A program made the translations under genes and the position numbers. A DNA stretch of 64,000 nucleotides from JBNJGB01 sp051747385 (GTDB taxonomy: Bacteria > Myxococcota_A > UBA9042 > PHBI01 > JACKFB01). The notes below the pieces were generated by a model, which saw only the letters and a list, made by a program, of their open reading frames with translations, did no database searches and was not told the DNA's origin. Below, one piece after another: positions 45,778 to 53,176 of the stretch; the first letter of the stretch is position 1; each line of letters opens with the position of its first letter. The stretch spans positions 36,281 through 100,280 of the forward strand of contig JBNJGB010000024.1 of NCBI GenBank assembly GCA_051747385.1, given 5' to 3'.

Positions 45778-46040
45778 CAGGCGGCTTGGACCGCGCGTCG
45801 TGCATATCTCGTCGAGAACCCGCGAAACGTGGTGTGGTCGGCGCACAGCGACCCCACGCGAGCCCGGAGCCCGCCGTCCAACGAACGCGACCGGCGCGCG
45901 GGACCGAGGCTGTCCCCGGCCGCGCGCCGGATACGCCGGTGGGAGTCGCTCCTTCAGGCACGGGCATGGGCAAGGGCAAAGGCAAGGGCGCGAGGCCACT
46001 TGCCGAGTTGAGCATGATCGACAGGCGGCTTGGACCGCGC
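45778..46040 (+). repeat. 19-bp direct repeat flanking 225 bp, with promoter-like sequences
   Basis: CAGGCGGCTTGGACCGCGC occurs at 45778-45796 and 46022-46040. Each copy contains TTGGAC, and a TATCT-containing block follows each (13 and 17 bases later). The arrangement fits a duplicated promoter region. The 316-bp gap between the kinase and the following gene also contains an R1 remnant. Confidence 0.65.
45959..45988 (+). mobile_element. R1 remnant: five hexamers
   Basis: AGG followed by CACGGG, CATGGG, CAAGGG, CAAAGG and CAAGGG reproduces, variant by variant, the reverse of the array in copy A (where the second unit is CAAGGG). The ends and hairpin of R1 are not recognisable here, so it is probably a decayed copy. 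Confidence 0.5.
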
Positions 46041-46058
46041 CCGCCGGCGCGCTATCTT
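46030..46058 (+). promoter_or_regulatory. predicted promoter of TPR/PEGA gene
   Basis: TTGGAC (46030-46035), 17-base spacer, TATCTT (46053-46058). The -35 lies in the second copy of the 19-bp direct repeat. The start would be near 46065, and GGGAGG precedes the GTG at 46088. Confidence 0.5.
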
Positions 46059-46087
46059 CCTCCGCGTCGCGACGTCCGGGAGGCACC

Positions 46088-47221
46088 GTGGCGCGAAGAT
46101 CGAGCAGCAGAGCGTTCCGTCCCCTCATCCTGGCCCTGGTGGCGTGCCTGCTCCAGGTCGGCGGTCCGGCGCACGCCGCGACCCCGGAGGAGCGAGAGGC
46201 GTATCGCCTCTACCAGGCGGCGGCCGAGGATTTCGACGCGCGGGACTTCGAGGCCGCCGCGGAGAAGCTCGGGCGCGCCCATGACCTGTTCCCCAAGCCG
46301 ATCATCCTCTTCAAGAAGGCGCAGGCCCTGGAGAACCTGGGCCGATTGGAGGAGGCCCGGGACGCCCTCGAGGAGGTGGAGCCGGACAGCCGGGGCCTGA
46401 AGGCCAAGGTGCAGGCAGCGCGCCGGCGGCTGGAGGTGCTGCTCGCGGAGCCGGTCAAGGTGTCCGTGCTGACCGGCGAGGTCACCGGTGCGCGCATCCT
46501 GCTGGACGGCGAGGACGTGGGGAAGACGACGCCCGCCGTGCTGGACCTGGAGCGAGGAGAGCACGTCCTGCGCATCGAGCGGGAGGGCTACGAGCCTCAC
46601 GTCATCGATCCGCTGGTGGTGCGCGGCCGCGATCCCATCGTGGCCGAGGTCGACCTGGTGCGGGCCACCGGACGGCTCCGGATCGAGGTGAGCGGAGGGA
46701 CCTTCGAGGACGTGCAGGCGAGCCTCGACGGCGAGCCTATGGAGGCCGATCCCGTGGGCCGGACCGTCGTCCGGAGCGTCCCGGTCGGGGCGCACCGCGT
46801 CACCTGCCACGCCGAGGGCGAGTCCCCGGTCGCGCACGAGGTGACGGTGGAGCAGGACCGGGTGACGACTGTCCGCTGCGCCCTCGCGCCCGGCATCTCC
46901 TCGGGTCGCGCCTGGGCCGCCGGCAGCCTGCTCGTCGTCGGAGGCGGTACCTTCGCGTACGGCGGATGGCTGGTGAAGTCCTACCTGGACGACGTGGATC
47001 ATGCCGACGCCACGAACCAGGACCTGGACTCCAACAAGCAGATCTTCGGCCCGGTCCTCCTCGGGGTCGGCTCGGCGGCCATCGTGACGGGCACGGTGCT
47101 GCTGGCTCGGCGTCCGGACGCGTCCGGGGATGACGCGCCGAGCGAGGCCGCGCTGCCGCTCACGCCGCAGCTCGGCGTGCGGCCCGGCGGCGGATGGGTC
47201 GGCCTCGGCGGGAGCTTCTAG
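46088..47221 (+). CDS. exported TPR/PEGA protein with C-terminal membrane helices
   Basis: A 377-residue product with a signal peptide (ending GGPAHAA, residues 1-31). Residues 32-110 look like two TPR-type helical hairpins (YRLYQAAAEDFDARDFEAAAEKLGRAHDLFPKPIILFKKAQALENLGRLEEARDALEEV). Two PEGA-like repeats follow at about 125-185 and 198-260, then two membrane segments (about 280-300 and 318-340). It is likely an envelope protein and may work with the PEGA kinase just upstream. The GTG start has GGGAGG in front. The TAG stop is provided by the terminal repeat of element R4. Confidence 0.85.
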   Translation: MARRSSSRAFRPLILALVACLLQVGGPAHAATPEEREAYRLYQAAAEDFDARDFEAAAEKLGRAHDLFPKPIILFKKAQALENLGRLEEARDALEEVEPDSRGLKAKVQAARRRLEVLLAEPVKVSVLTGEVTGARILLDGEDVGKTTPAVLDLERGEHVLRIEREGYEPHVIDPLVVRGRDPIVAEVDLVRATGRLRIEVSGGTFEDVQASLDGEPMEADPVGRTVVRSVPVGAHRVTCHAEGESPVAHEVTVEQDRVTTVRCALAPGISSGRAWAAGSLLVVGGGTFAYGGWLVKSYLDDVDHADATNQDLDSNKQIFGPVLLGVGSAAIVTGTVLLARRPDASGDDAPSEAALPLTPQLGVRPGGGWVGLGGSF

Positions 47222-47465
47222 CCCGGCCTTCTCACCATCCGCCGGCTGCAGCGTGGGATCCGCCCGCGTCTCCGGCGCGTGCTCCCTCCGGCCACTTCGA
47301 CGTACTGTGAGTACTCCGGGTCGCTGCGCTCCCCGGCTCTACCGGTCTTGCGGACCGGCGCTGCGGCGCGCTGCGCCGCTTTCAGTGGCCGCCAGTCCGC
47401 GCCAAGCCGGATCCACGGGCGCCTCCCGGCGCTTCGCTCGGCGTCTCGTGAGAAGCCCGGGCTAG
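47218..47465 (+). mobile_element. R4 element (248 bp, 18-bp inverted ends)
   Basis: Left end CTAGCCCGGCCTTCTCAC (47218-47235) and right end reversed CTAGCCCGGGCTTCTCAC (47448-47465) match at 17 of 18 positions. The interior is GC-rich and palindromic (GTACTGTGAGTAC near 47303; ACCGGTCTTGCGGACCGGC near 47340) with no CDS. The CTAG at each end may be a 4-bp target duplication or part of the repeat. It resembles a miniature inverted-repeat element. The next 257 bp (47466-47722) hold no gene. Confidence 0.8.
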
Positions 47466-47596
47466 CCTCGACACTGGCCCAACGGGAGCGGTCCTGTTTG
47501 GTGCTCCAGCAGCGTTCGACGGCGCGGACCGCGGGTCTCCGAGGGATATGCGCGCGGATCGGCCAGGCGTGAAGCGCCGGTGCCGCGTCCCGAAGG

Positions 47597-47631
47597 CGCT
47601 GCGAAGCAGCGCGGCAGCGCTCCGCGCTGCC
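47597..47631 (+). terminator. two adjacent hairpins between convergent genes
   Basis: CGCTGC-GAA-GCAGCG (47597-47611) and GGCAGCGC-TCC-GCGCTGCC (47613-47631) form strong stems between the ends of the PEGA/TPR gene and the histidine kinase gene. There is no T-run, so they may slow or end transcription from both sides, or be repeat remnants. Confidence 0.35.
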
Positions 47632-47722
47632 AACGGAACCGTAGAAGGCCGATCTGAACGAAACCGCCTCGGGCGCGCCTGGTCCGCGATACCCTACAGA
47701 CTCCTCGCGCCGGGAGCCGTGG

Positions 47723-49282
47723 TCAGCTCTCGGGTGTCGGGCTCGGAGGCTCCGCGGCCGCGACCGGCTCGTCGCCCGGGGGCGCCATGGGCAGGGTCAG
47801 CTCCACGCGCGTGCCTTCGCCCTCGGTCGAGCGCACGACGATGGCGCCCCCAGCCTCGGCGACGTACGCGTACACGAGCGAGAGTCCGAGGCCCAGCCCC
47901 TTCGTGGCGCTGGGAGCCTTGGTGCTGGCGTAGGGCTCGAAGACGCGGTGAAGGGTGTCCTTCGGGATCCCCACGCCCGTGTCGCTGACGGCGATCCGGA
48001 TGCAGGGCTCGTCTGGCAGCGACGGAAACCGGCGCCGCAGCGCCGTGGTCGGCTTGGCGGCGCTCACCTCGACCCGGAGATGCCCCCCGTGCGGCATGGC
48101 GTCGAGGGCGTTGCGGAAGATCTGCTCCAGGCTGTCCGCGAGCTGGACCCGATCCGTGCGGGCCTCCATCGGTCCCGAGCTCACCTCCACGTCCACGTGC
48201 ACCTCCGGCGGCGTCCGGCGCGCGAGTCCCTGGGCGGTGTGCCACACGAGATCGGCGACGTCGACACACTCCGTTGGCGAGGCGCTCCTCGAGCGGAGGC
48301 GGGACAGGCTGTGGACGAGCTGGGTCACCTGGCCCGCCGCGTGCGCCACCTGGTTGAGGTAGCGGCGCTTCCTGGCGTCCGTCTCCCGCGCGAGCAGCAG
48401 CTCGACGTAGCCGGCGACGGCGGTCATCGTGTTGTTGATGTCGTGGGCCATCCCCCCCGCGAGCCTCGCGGTGGCCTCCATGGACTCCATCTGGCGCATG
48501 CGTATCTCGGTCATCCGCTGCTCCGCCACGTCCTCCAGCAACACGAGCAGCTTGTCCACGACGCCGCCCTCCCGGAAGATCGGCACCCCGGTGTAGACGA
48601 CCCACACCTCCTTGCCGGCGACGGTCGTCATGCGGACCTCGCGACTAAACGGACGCCCGGCCAGGAGCCCGCGGAACTGGGGTTGGATGCCCGCCTCCTT
48701 GTACGGGACCAGGTCGCCGATGTTGTACCGGAACGCCTCGGTCAGCATCGAGGGCGGCATCCCGATGATCCGCATGTAGGCGTCGTTCATGGTGATGATC
48801 CGGCCGTCGGCGTCCGCCAGCAGGATGCCCGTGGGGGTGTGGTCGAACACGGATCGGAAGAGGCGCTCGCTCTGTCGCAGCCGGCGGGTGGACTCCTCCA
48901 CCTCGGTGCGATCCTCCACCGTGAGCACATGGCAGTGAGGCTCGTCGGCGCCCTCGGGATAGGGCCGGGCGCCAGCGCGGATGAATCGGCGCGAGCCGTC
49001 GGGGAAGCGGATCTCCATGGGTTCCGGGGGCACCGGGTGGCCGGTGCGGATGGCGCGTGGCAGCGGAAGCTCGTCGAACGGAATCGGCCGACCGTCGGAG
49101 TCGAGAGGTCGAGAGATCATTCTCTCTGGTGCGAGGCACCACGTGCCCGGCTCCTCCACCTGAAACATCGTGCGGAATGCCTGGTTCAGGTACAGGAGGC
49201 GGTGCGGCGATGCAGCATCCACGATCAGGACCCCGATGGGGAGCCGGTCGAATACTGCGCTGGGGACTCGATCCTCGTCCAC
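47723..49282 (-). CDS. PAS-domain sensor histidine kinase
   Basis: A 519-residue cytosolic kinase without membrane segments. A PAS domain spans about residues 10-125 and a second about 135-250 (FRSVFDHTPTGILLADADGRIITMND). The dimerisation His lies in GGMAHDINNTMTAVAGYVELL, and the ATPase domain shows NALDAMPHGG, DTGVGIP and GLGLGLS. The GTG at 49282 has a GGGAG ribosome-binding site; a TTG further upstream belongs to a possible TTGACA promoter element and is not used. No response regulator adjoins it, so it is probably an orphan kinase. Confidence 0.93.
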   Translation of the reverse strand: MDEDRVPSAVFDRLPIGVLIVDAASPHRLLYLNQAFRTMFQVEEPGTWCLAPERMISRPLDSDGRPIPFDELPLPRAIRTGHPVPPEPMEIRFPDGSRRFIRAGARPYPEGADEPHCHVLTVEDRTEVEESTRRLRQSERLFRSVFDHTPTGILLADADGRIITMNDAYMRIIGMPPSMLTEAFRYNIGDLVPYKEAGIQPQFRGLLAGRPFSREVRMTTVAGKEVWVVYTGVPIFREGGVVDKLLVLLEDVAEQRMTEIRMRQMESMEATARLAGGMAHDINNTMTAVAGYVELLLARETDARKRRYLNQVAHAAGQVTQLVHSLSRLRSRSASPTECVDVADLVWHTAQGLARRTPPEVHVDVEVSSGPMEARTDRVQLADSLEQIFRNALDAMPHGGHLRVEVSAAKPTTALRRRFPSLPDEPCIRIAVSDTGVGIPKDTLHRVFEPYASTKAPSATKGLGLGLSLVYAYVAEAGGAIVVRSTEGEGTRVELTLPMAPPGDEPVAAAEPPSPTPES

Positions 49283-49447
49283 TCTCTCGCTCCCGTTGCG
49301 ACTTCGACCAAGGGGCCCGTCCCGGTCCGGGAAGCCGCCACAAGACCCCACCTTGTCCTCTGTCCCGATGCCTGTCAACGGACTTCCCCGGAGGGCGCGA
49401 CACGCTGTGACCGGCGCCCGGAACCGCGGCCTGTTCGGGGTTTCGCC

Positions 49448-49476
49448 TTGCGTTTCGGGGGCGCGGCGTCTGTAGT
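49448..49476 (+). promoter_or_regulatory. possible promoter of methyltransferase gene, leaderless
   Basis: TTGCGT (49448-49453), 17-base spacer, TGTAGT (49471-49476). The start would coincide with the ATG at 49483, and no ribosome-binding site is visible, so the mRNA may be leaderless. Confidence is limited because the boxes are only fair. Confidence 0.35.
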
Positions 49477-49482
49477 GGCGTC

Positions 49483-50718
49483 ATGGCGACCGACGGACCC
49501 GACAGCCCTGCGCGACCCGACGACCGCCGCGCCCTGACCCACGTGGGCGGGCGCGTCCGACTGATCGGCGACGGCGCGTTCGCGGACCTCCTCGAGGACG
49601 CGGCCTGTCCGCCCGGGGAGGACGACGGGCGAGCCCTGACCCACGGGTTCCACACGTGGCCCGCCCGCATGCACCCGCACACGGCCCGGGTGCTGGTTCG
49701 CGCCGCGCCGGCCGAGGGCGCGATCCTGGACCCGTTCATGGGTGGGGGCACCGTGCCGGTGGAGGCGCTGCGCGCCGGTCGGGCGTGCCACGGCGCGGAC
49801 GTCAACCCGGTGGCCCTGGAGGTCGCTTGGGCCCGCACGCGGGTGTGGTCGCGAGAGCGCCTGGAGGCCCTCGAGGCCCGCGCGGGCGAGGTCGTGGCCA
49901 CCGCCAGGAGGCTGCGCGCCCAGGCCGGCGTGCCGGACGACCTGCGCCGCCGGGAGGGGCGCTGGTACGATCCGCCGGCCCTGGCGGAGGTCTGGAGCCT
50001 GGCGGAGGCCATCCGGGCCGAGGGGGATCCGAGGCTCGGTCGCATGCTGCGGGCGTGTCTGTCGTCGCTCCTGGTGAAGGCCTCTCGACAGGAGTCCGAC
50101 ACGGTGCCCCGGAAGGCGCGGAAGCACCGCTGGGTGCCGAAGGGCCGGGTGGAGCGCTGGTTCCGCCGCCGCGTGCGTGAGGTCTGCGGGCGTCTGGCGG
50201 ATCTGGCCGCCGAGGTGCCCGAGGGGACGCCGCCGCCGCGCCTGTCCGTGCGGGACGCCCGGGCCCCCCTGCCGGGGCGGATGGGGCCGGTCGCGATGGT
50301 GGTGACCTCCCCGCCGTATCCGGGAGTGTACGACTACGCGGAGTACCAGGACCGCCGGTATGCGGCCCTCGGGCTCGAGTCGCGGGCCGCCCTGCGGGAC
50401 GAGATGGGGGCGCGACGGGACGTGAAGAAGCGCGGCTGGATGTCCGCCGCCTGGCGGTTCGAGCAGGACCTCGGCGCCGCCATGGCACGCTGGCGGGAGG
50501 CCCTGCGGCCGGACGGCCTGGCGGCCCTGGTCATCGGCGACGGCGAGCACGGGGAGGGCGTCATCCGGGTGATGCCTCTCCTGGAGCGCGCCGCCGGGGA
50601 GGCCGGGCTGGGCGTGCGGGCCGCGGCCAGCCAGGCGCGACCGGTGCACGGCCCGGCCCGCCGCGCCGGAGTGAAGCAGCGAGAGGAGCACGTGGTGATG
50701 CTGGGGGTGGAGCGTTGA
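49483..50718 (+). CDS. DNA methyltransferase of the HPYPARM/SPPY type
   Basis: A 411-residue methyltransferase. HTWPARMHPHTARVL (residues 57-71) and DPFMGGGTVPVEALRAG (about 83-99) form the AdoMet-binding start, and TSPPYPGVYDYAEYQ near 270 is the catalytic (D/N/S)PPY motif of N4-cytosine/N6-adenine enzymes. No restriction endonuclease or specificity gene is adjacent, so it is an orphan methyltransferase, or possibly an RNA methyltransferase of similar layout. It overlaps the MazG gene (TTGA, 4 bp). Its own start has no ribosome-binding site. Confidence 0.8.
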   Translation: MATDGPDSPARPDDRRALTHVGGRVRLIGDGAFADLLEDAACPPGEDDGRALTHGFHTWPARMHPHTARVLVRAAPAEGAILDPFMGGGTVPVEALRAGRACHGADVNPVALEVAWARTRVWSRERLEALEARAGEVVATARRLRAQAGVPDDLRRREGRWYDPPALAEVWSLAEAIRAEGDPRLGRMLRACLSSLLVKASRQESDTVPRKARKHRWVPKGRVERWFRRRVREVCGRLADLAAEVPEGTPPPRLSVRDARAPLPGRMGPVAMVVTSPPYPGVYDYAEYQDRRYAALGLESRAALRDEMGARRDVKKRGWMSAAWRFEQDLGAAMARWREALRPDGLAALVIGDGEHGEGVIRVMPLLERAAGEAGLGVRAAASQARPVHGPARRAGVKQREEHVVMLGVER

Positions 50719-51149
50719 GCGGAGAGGACGGCTGGAGCGACGAGCGGACGCCCCTCGCCGAGGTGCGGGAGCGGCTGCGGGCCTTCAACCGGGACCGGGA
50801 GTGGGGCCAGTTCCACAAGCCCAAGGACCTGGCCATGGCCGTCACCATCGAGGCCGGAGAGCTCCTGGAGCCGTTCCTCTGGAAGGCGGAGGGCGAGGAC
50901 CTGGACGTGGACCGCATCCGCGAGGAGATCGCGGACGTGATCATCTGCGCCGTGAACCTCGCCGGGCGCCTGGACATCGACCTCCTCGAGGCCGTGGAGG
51001 CCAAGATCCGCCGCAACGCCGAGAAGTATCCCGTCGAGCAGGCCCGCGGGCGCGCCGACAAGTACGATCAGCTCGACCAGCGGAGCGCAGGGCCTCGCGC
51101 CAAGGCGCCAAGCCGCGAAGCCGCGGAGAGTTCGGGAAAGATGGAGTAG
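50715..51149 (+). CDS. MazG-like nucleotide pyrophosphohydrolase
   Basis: A 144-residue all-alpha NTP pyrophosphatase. The metal motifs EAGELLEPFLW (residues 45-55) and EEIADVIICAVNLAG (67-81) match the MazG/RS21-C6 family, which clears abnormal or non-canonical nucleotides. It starts at TTG overlapping the methyltransferase stop. The natural end is ARGRADKYDQL (about residue 118); the remaining 24 residues are encoded by the R3 8-base tandem and REP motif, whose TAG closes the frame. Confidence 0.9.
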   Translation: MSGEDGWSDERTPLAEVRERLRAFNRDREWGQFHKPKDLAMAVTIEAGELLEPFLWKAEGEDLDVDRIREEIADVIICAVNLAGRLDIDLLEAVEAKIRRNAEKYPVEQARGRADKYDQLDQRSAGPRAKAPSREAAESSGKME

Positions 51150-51160
51150 GAGCGTCGTCC
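51088..51160 (+). repeat. R3 repeat: 8-base tandem and REP motif overlapping the MazG gene end
   Basis: Units CGCCAAGG, CGCCAAGC, CGCGAAGC and CGCGGAGA (51090-51121) are followed by GATGGAGTAGGAGCGTCGTCCTCGG-like sequence (51138-51160). It belongs to the same family as 20709-20822 and 34503-34567. Confidence 0.65.
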
Positions 51161-51234
51161 TCGGCGGCGCCCCACGAGAGACAGTCGGGGCGGCGGCGCC
51201 GCCGGCGATGGATGCTCCTCGCCGCCAAGCCGCG

Positions 51235-52842
51235 TCAGAGCTTCCTGTACAGCGCCCAGCGACCCTGGCGCGCGACGAGCTCGACGCGGCGATCCCAGCG
51301 GCCGAAGGGATTCCTCGGGTGCTCGGGACCGCCGTCGCGCACGAGGAAGTAGTCGTACCAGCGGCCGTGGCGCGGGAAGCGGAATCGGTGCGGCGTCCAC
51401 TCCCAGCGGTTCGGCAGGCGGGGCGGGGCGGCGCCGTCGGCGTAGCGCACCGGGGATTGCGGGAAGTCCACGAAGGAGAAGGTCGCGACCCCGCCGCGCT
51501 CGACGACGTAGTACTGCCCGAAGTGCAGGTAGGGCGCGTGGTTCACCACCTCGCTGCCCCGGTCGAAGATGAGCGCCGTGAGGCGCTTGCCCGGCGCGGC
51601 CTGCCGGACCACCTCGCGGACGGCGCCGGCCTCGTCCTCGAAGGCCTCGAACTTCTCCACGTGCACCGATGCAGCCCACAACGACAGCGCGGTGGCGGGG
51701 ACGACCAGCAGCCACGGCCGCGCGGGGAGGCGCCGCCACGTGAGCGTCGCGAGGCCGAACAGGACCACCAGGGGGGCGAGCCGGTGCGAGATGGGCCAGA
51801 TCCACTTGTAGGAGATGGGCGACAGCAGGTAGATGCCCGCCATCACCACGGCGAGGATCTCCGGCGTGCGCTCCCGGAGCCAGGCCCGCCGCGGGCCGTA
51901 GTCGGCGATCTCCTCCGCCGCCGGGGACGAGCGCCGGAACAGGAAGAGCACCAGGCCGAGGGCGAGCAGGGCGAAGAGGAGGACGTCGTCCGCGTCGCCC
52001 CGGTAGGCGTCCAGGAGCTGGCGCGGGAAGGCGGACAGGCGGTCGAGCATGGGCTCCCAGCGGACGTCCACCGGGGAGACGTTCCGGCCGCCGTGTCCCT
52101 GCTGCCACTCCTCGGCGCCCGCCAGGATCCGCGAGCGCCCGATCCACACGCCGAGCAACGCGACGGCGGGGACCAGGTGGAGGCCCTGGCGCCACCAGTG
52201 CCGCGGGTGGAGCCCCCGGGGCGTCGTGAGGCCGACGATACCCGCGAACAGCCCGTACAGGAGGAACGGCTGGGCGTGGCTGTAGAAGAGCAGCACCGTG
52301 AGCGCCACGAGGCCTGTCCAGCGGATCCAGGAGAAGTCGTCGATCAGGCGCCGGAGCACCGCCAGCGCCCATAGCAGGATCGGGAACGCGGCCACGTAGT
52401 TCACGAAGCCCATGAACAGGAACGTGTTGTAGGCCAGCGGCGCGGCGAGGAGCGCCACGGCCGGGTCCCGGCCGAAGGCGCGCAGGTAGGCCGCCATCGC
52501 CAGGGGCAGGCCGGCCGCGTACAGGGAAAGGACGACCCGGTTCGCCACCTCCAGGGGCATGAGCCAGGCCAGGGCGTCCACCGCGAAGTAGTAGGCCAGG
52601 TACTGGGTGTCGGCCAGGTGGACCTCGTAGTAGGGCGCCATGCCGAAGGCCGGATCGGCGAGGTCGTGGAGGATGCGGATCGTCGCCAGGTGCTGCGGCA
52701 GGTCCATGAACGGCAGCAGCGACGTCACCCACAGGGGCACCACCAGGGCGACCAGGCTGACCAGCAGCCCGGCGACCAGCCAGGGATCCCGACGGACGGC
52801 CGACCAGAGGGGTCGGGCGGCTGTGGGCGCGGGCTGGGACAC
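51235..52842 (-). CDS. multi-pass membrane protein, GT-C glycosyltransferase-like
   Basis: A 535-residue integral membrane protein with roughly ten helices from residue 20 to 400 and a soluble C-terminal region. The first loop MDLPQHLATIRILHDLADPAFGMAPYYEVHLADTQYLAYYFAV carries an Asp and His arrangement like that of lipid-dependent sugar transferases, so a GT-C role is possible but not proven. The GTG at 52842 has AGGAG in front; the frame is open further upstream only through repeat DNA. No partner gene adjoins it. Confidence 0.72.
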   Translation of the reverse strand: MSQPAPTAARPLWSAVRRDPWLVAGLLVSLVALVVPLWVTSLLPFMDLPQHLATIRILHDLADPAFGMAPYYEVHLADTQYLAYYFAVDALAWLMPLEVANRVVLSLYAAGLPLAMAAYLRAFGRDPAVALLAAPLAYNTFLFMGFVNYVAAFPILLWALAVLRRLIDDFSWIRWTGLVALTVLLFYSHAQPFLLYGLFAGIVGLTTPRGLHPRHWWRQGLHLVPAVALLGVWIGRSRILAGAEEWQQGHGGRNVSPVDVRWEPMLDRLSAFPRQLLDAYRGDADDVLLFALLALGLVLFLFRRSSPAAEEIADYGPRRAWLRERTPEILAVVMAGIYLLSPISYKWIWPISHRLAPLVVLFGLATLTWRRLPARPWLLVVPATALSLWAASVHVEKFEAFEDEAGAVREVVRQAAPGKRLTALIFDRGSEVVNHAPYLHFGQYYVVERGGVATFSFVDFPQSPVRYADGAAPPRLPNRWEWTPHRFRFPRHGRWYDYFLVRDGGPEHPRNPFGRWDRRVELVARQGRWALYRKL

Positions 52843-52894
52843 GGTGGCGCTCCTCTCCGGCGGGGCGTCGCCGTGGACGACGCCGGGGCAGCGG

Positions 52895-52924
52895 CTTATA
52901 GCGAGGGCGAGGGGGCTTCGGCAA
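52895..52924 (-). promoter_or_regulatory. possible promoter of membrane-protein gene
   Basis: Minus strand TTGCCG (52919-52924), 18-base spacer, TATAAG (52895-52900). The -35 is supplied by a unit of the 20-bp tandem array, so each unit repeats a -35-like box. Confidence 0.4.
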
Positions 52925-52962
52925 CCGGGAGGGGGCTTCGGCAACCGGGAGGGGGCTTCGGC
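52910..52962 (+). repeat. 20-bp tandem array interrupted by R1 copy C
   Basis: AGGGGGCTTCGGCAACCGGG occurs twice (52910-52929, 52930-52949) and starts a third time at 52950-52962; the third unit resumes at 53111 after the R1 element and its target duplication. Confidence 0.75.
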
Positions 52963-53100
52963 CAGGGCAATCGCAGACTCGAAGAACTGTGGGCCGTTCG
53001 GCGGTACGGCGTCCGGCGCCGGATTGCACCCGCTCGGAAACGATGGACTTTGCGCGTCTGAGAGCAGGCAAGGGGGGCGGTCGACTTTGCGACCGCCCTG
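52963..53100 (-). mobile_element. R1 repeat element, copy C (138 bp, one hexamer)
   Basis: Reverse-oriented R1 with a single hexamer; length 138 is one base short of 133+6. It has perfect 10-bp direct repeats on both sides (GGGCTTCGGC at 52953-52962 and 53101-53110), and removing it with one repeat restores the third unit of the 20-bp array. This is the best evidence that R1 transposes. It lies between two divergent genes in the 334-bp gap before moeA. Confidence 0.92.
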
Positions 53101-53176
53101 GGGCTTCGGCAACCGGGCCGTGTTGCGGACTCGCGCGCGTGTTAGCGTGGATCGCCACAGACCAGGAGGATCCGCC

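Noticed and set aside
47222..47722. Possible tRNA or structured RNA in the palindromic region
   Set aside because: No cloverleaf with anticodon and T-loop was found; the symmetric ends indicate an inverted-repeat element.
49365..49378. TTG start for the PAS histidine kinase
   Set aside because: The TTGACA at this place looks like a -35 box and has no ribosome-binding site; the GTG at 49282 has GGGAG in front.
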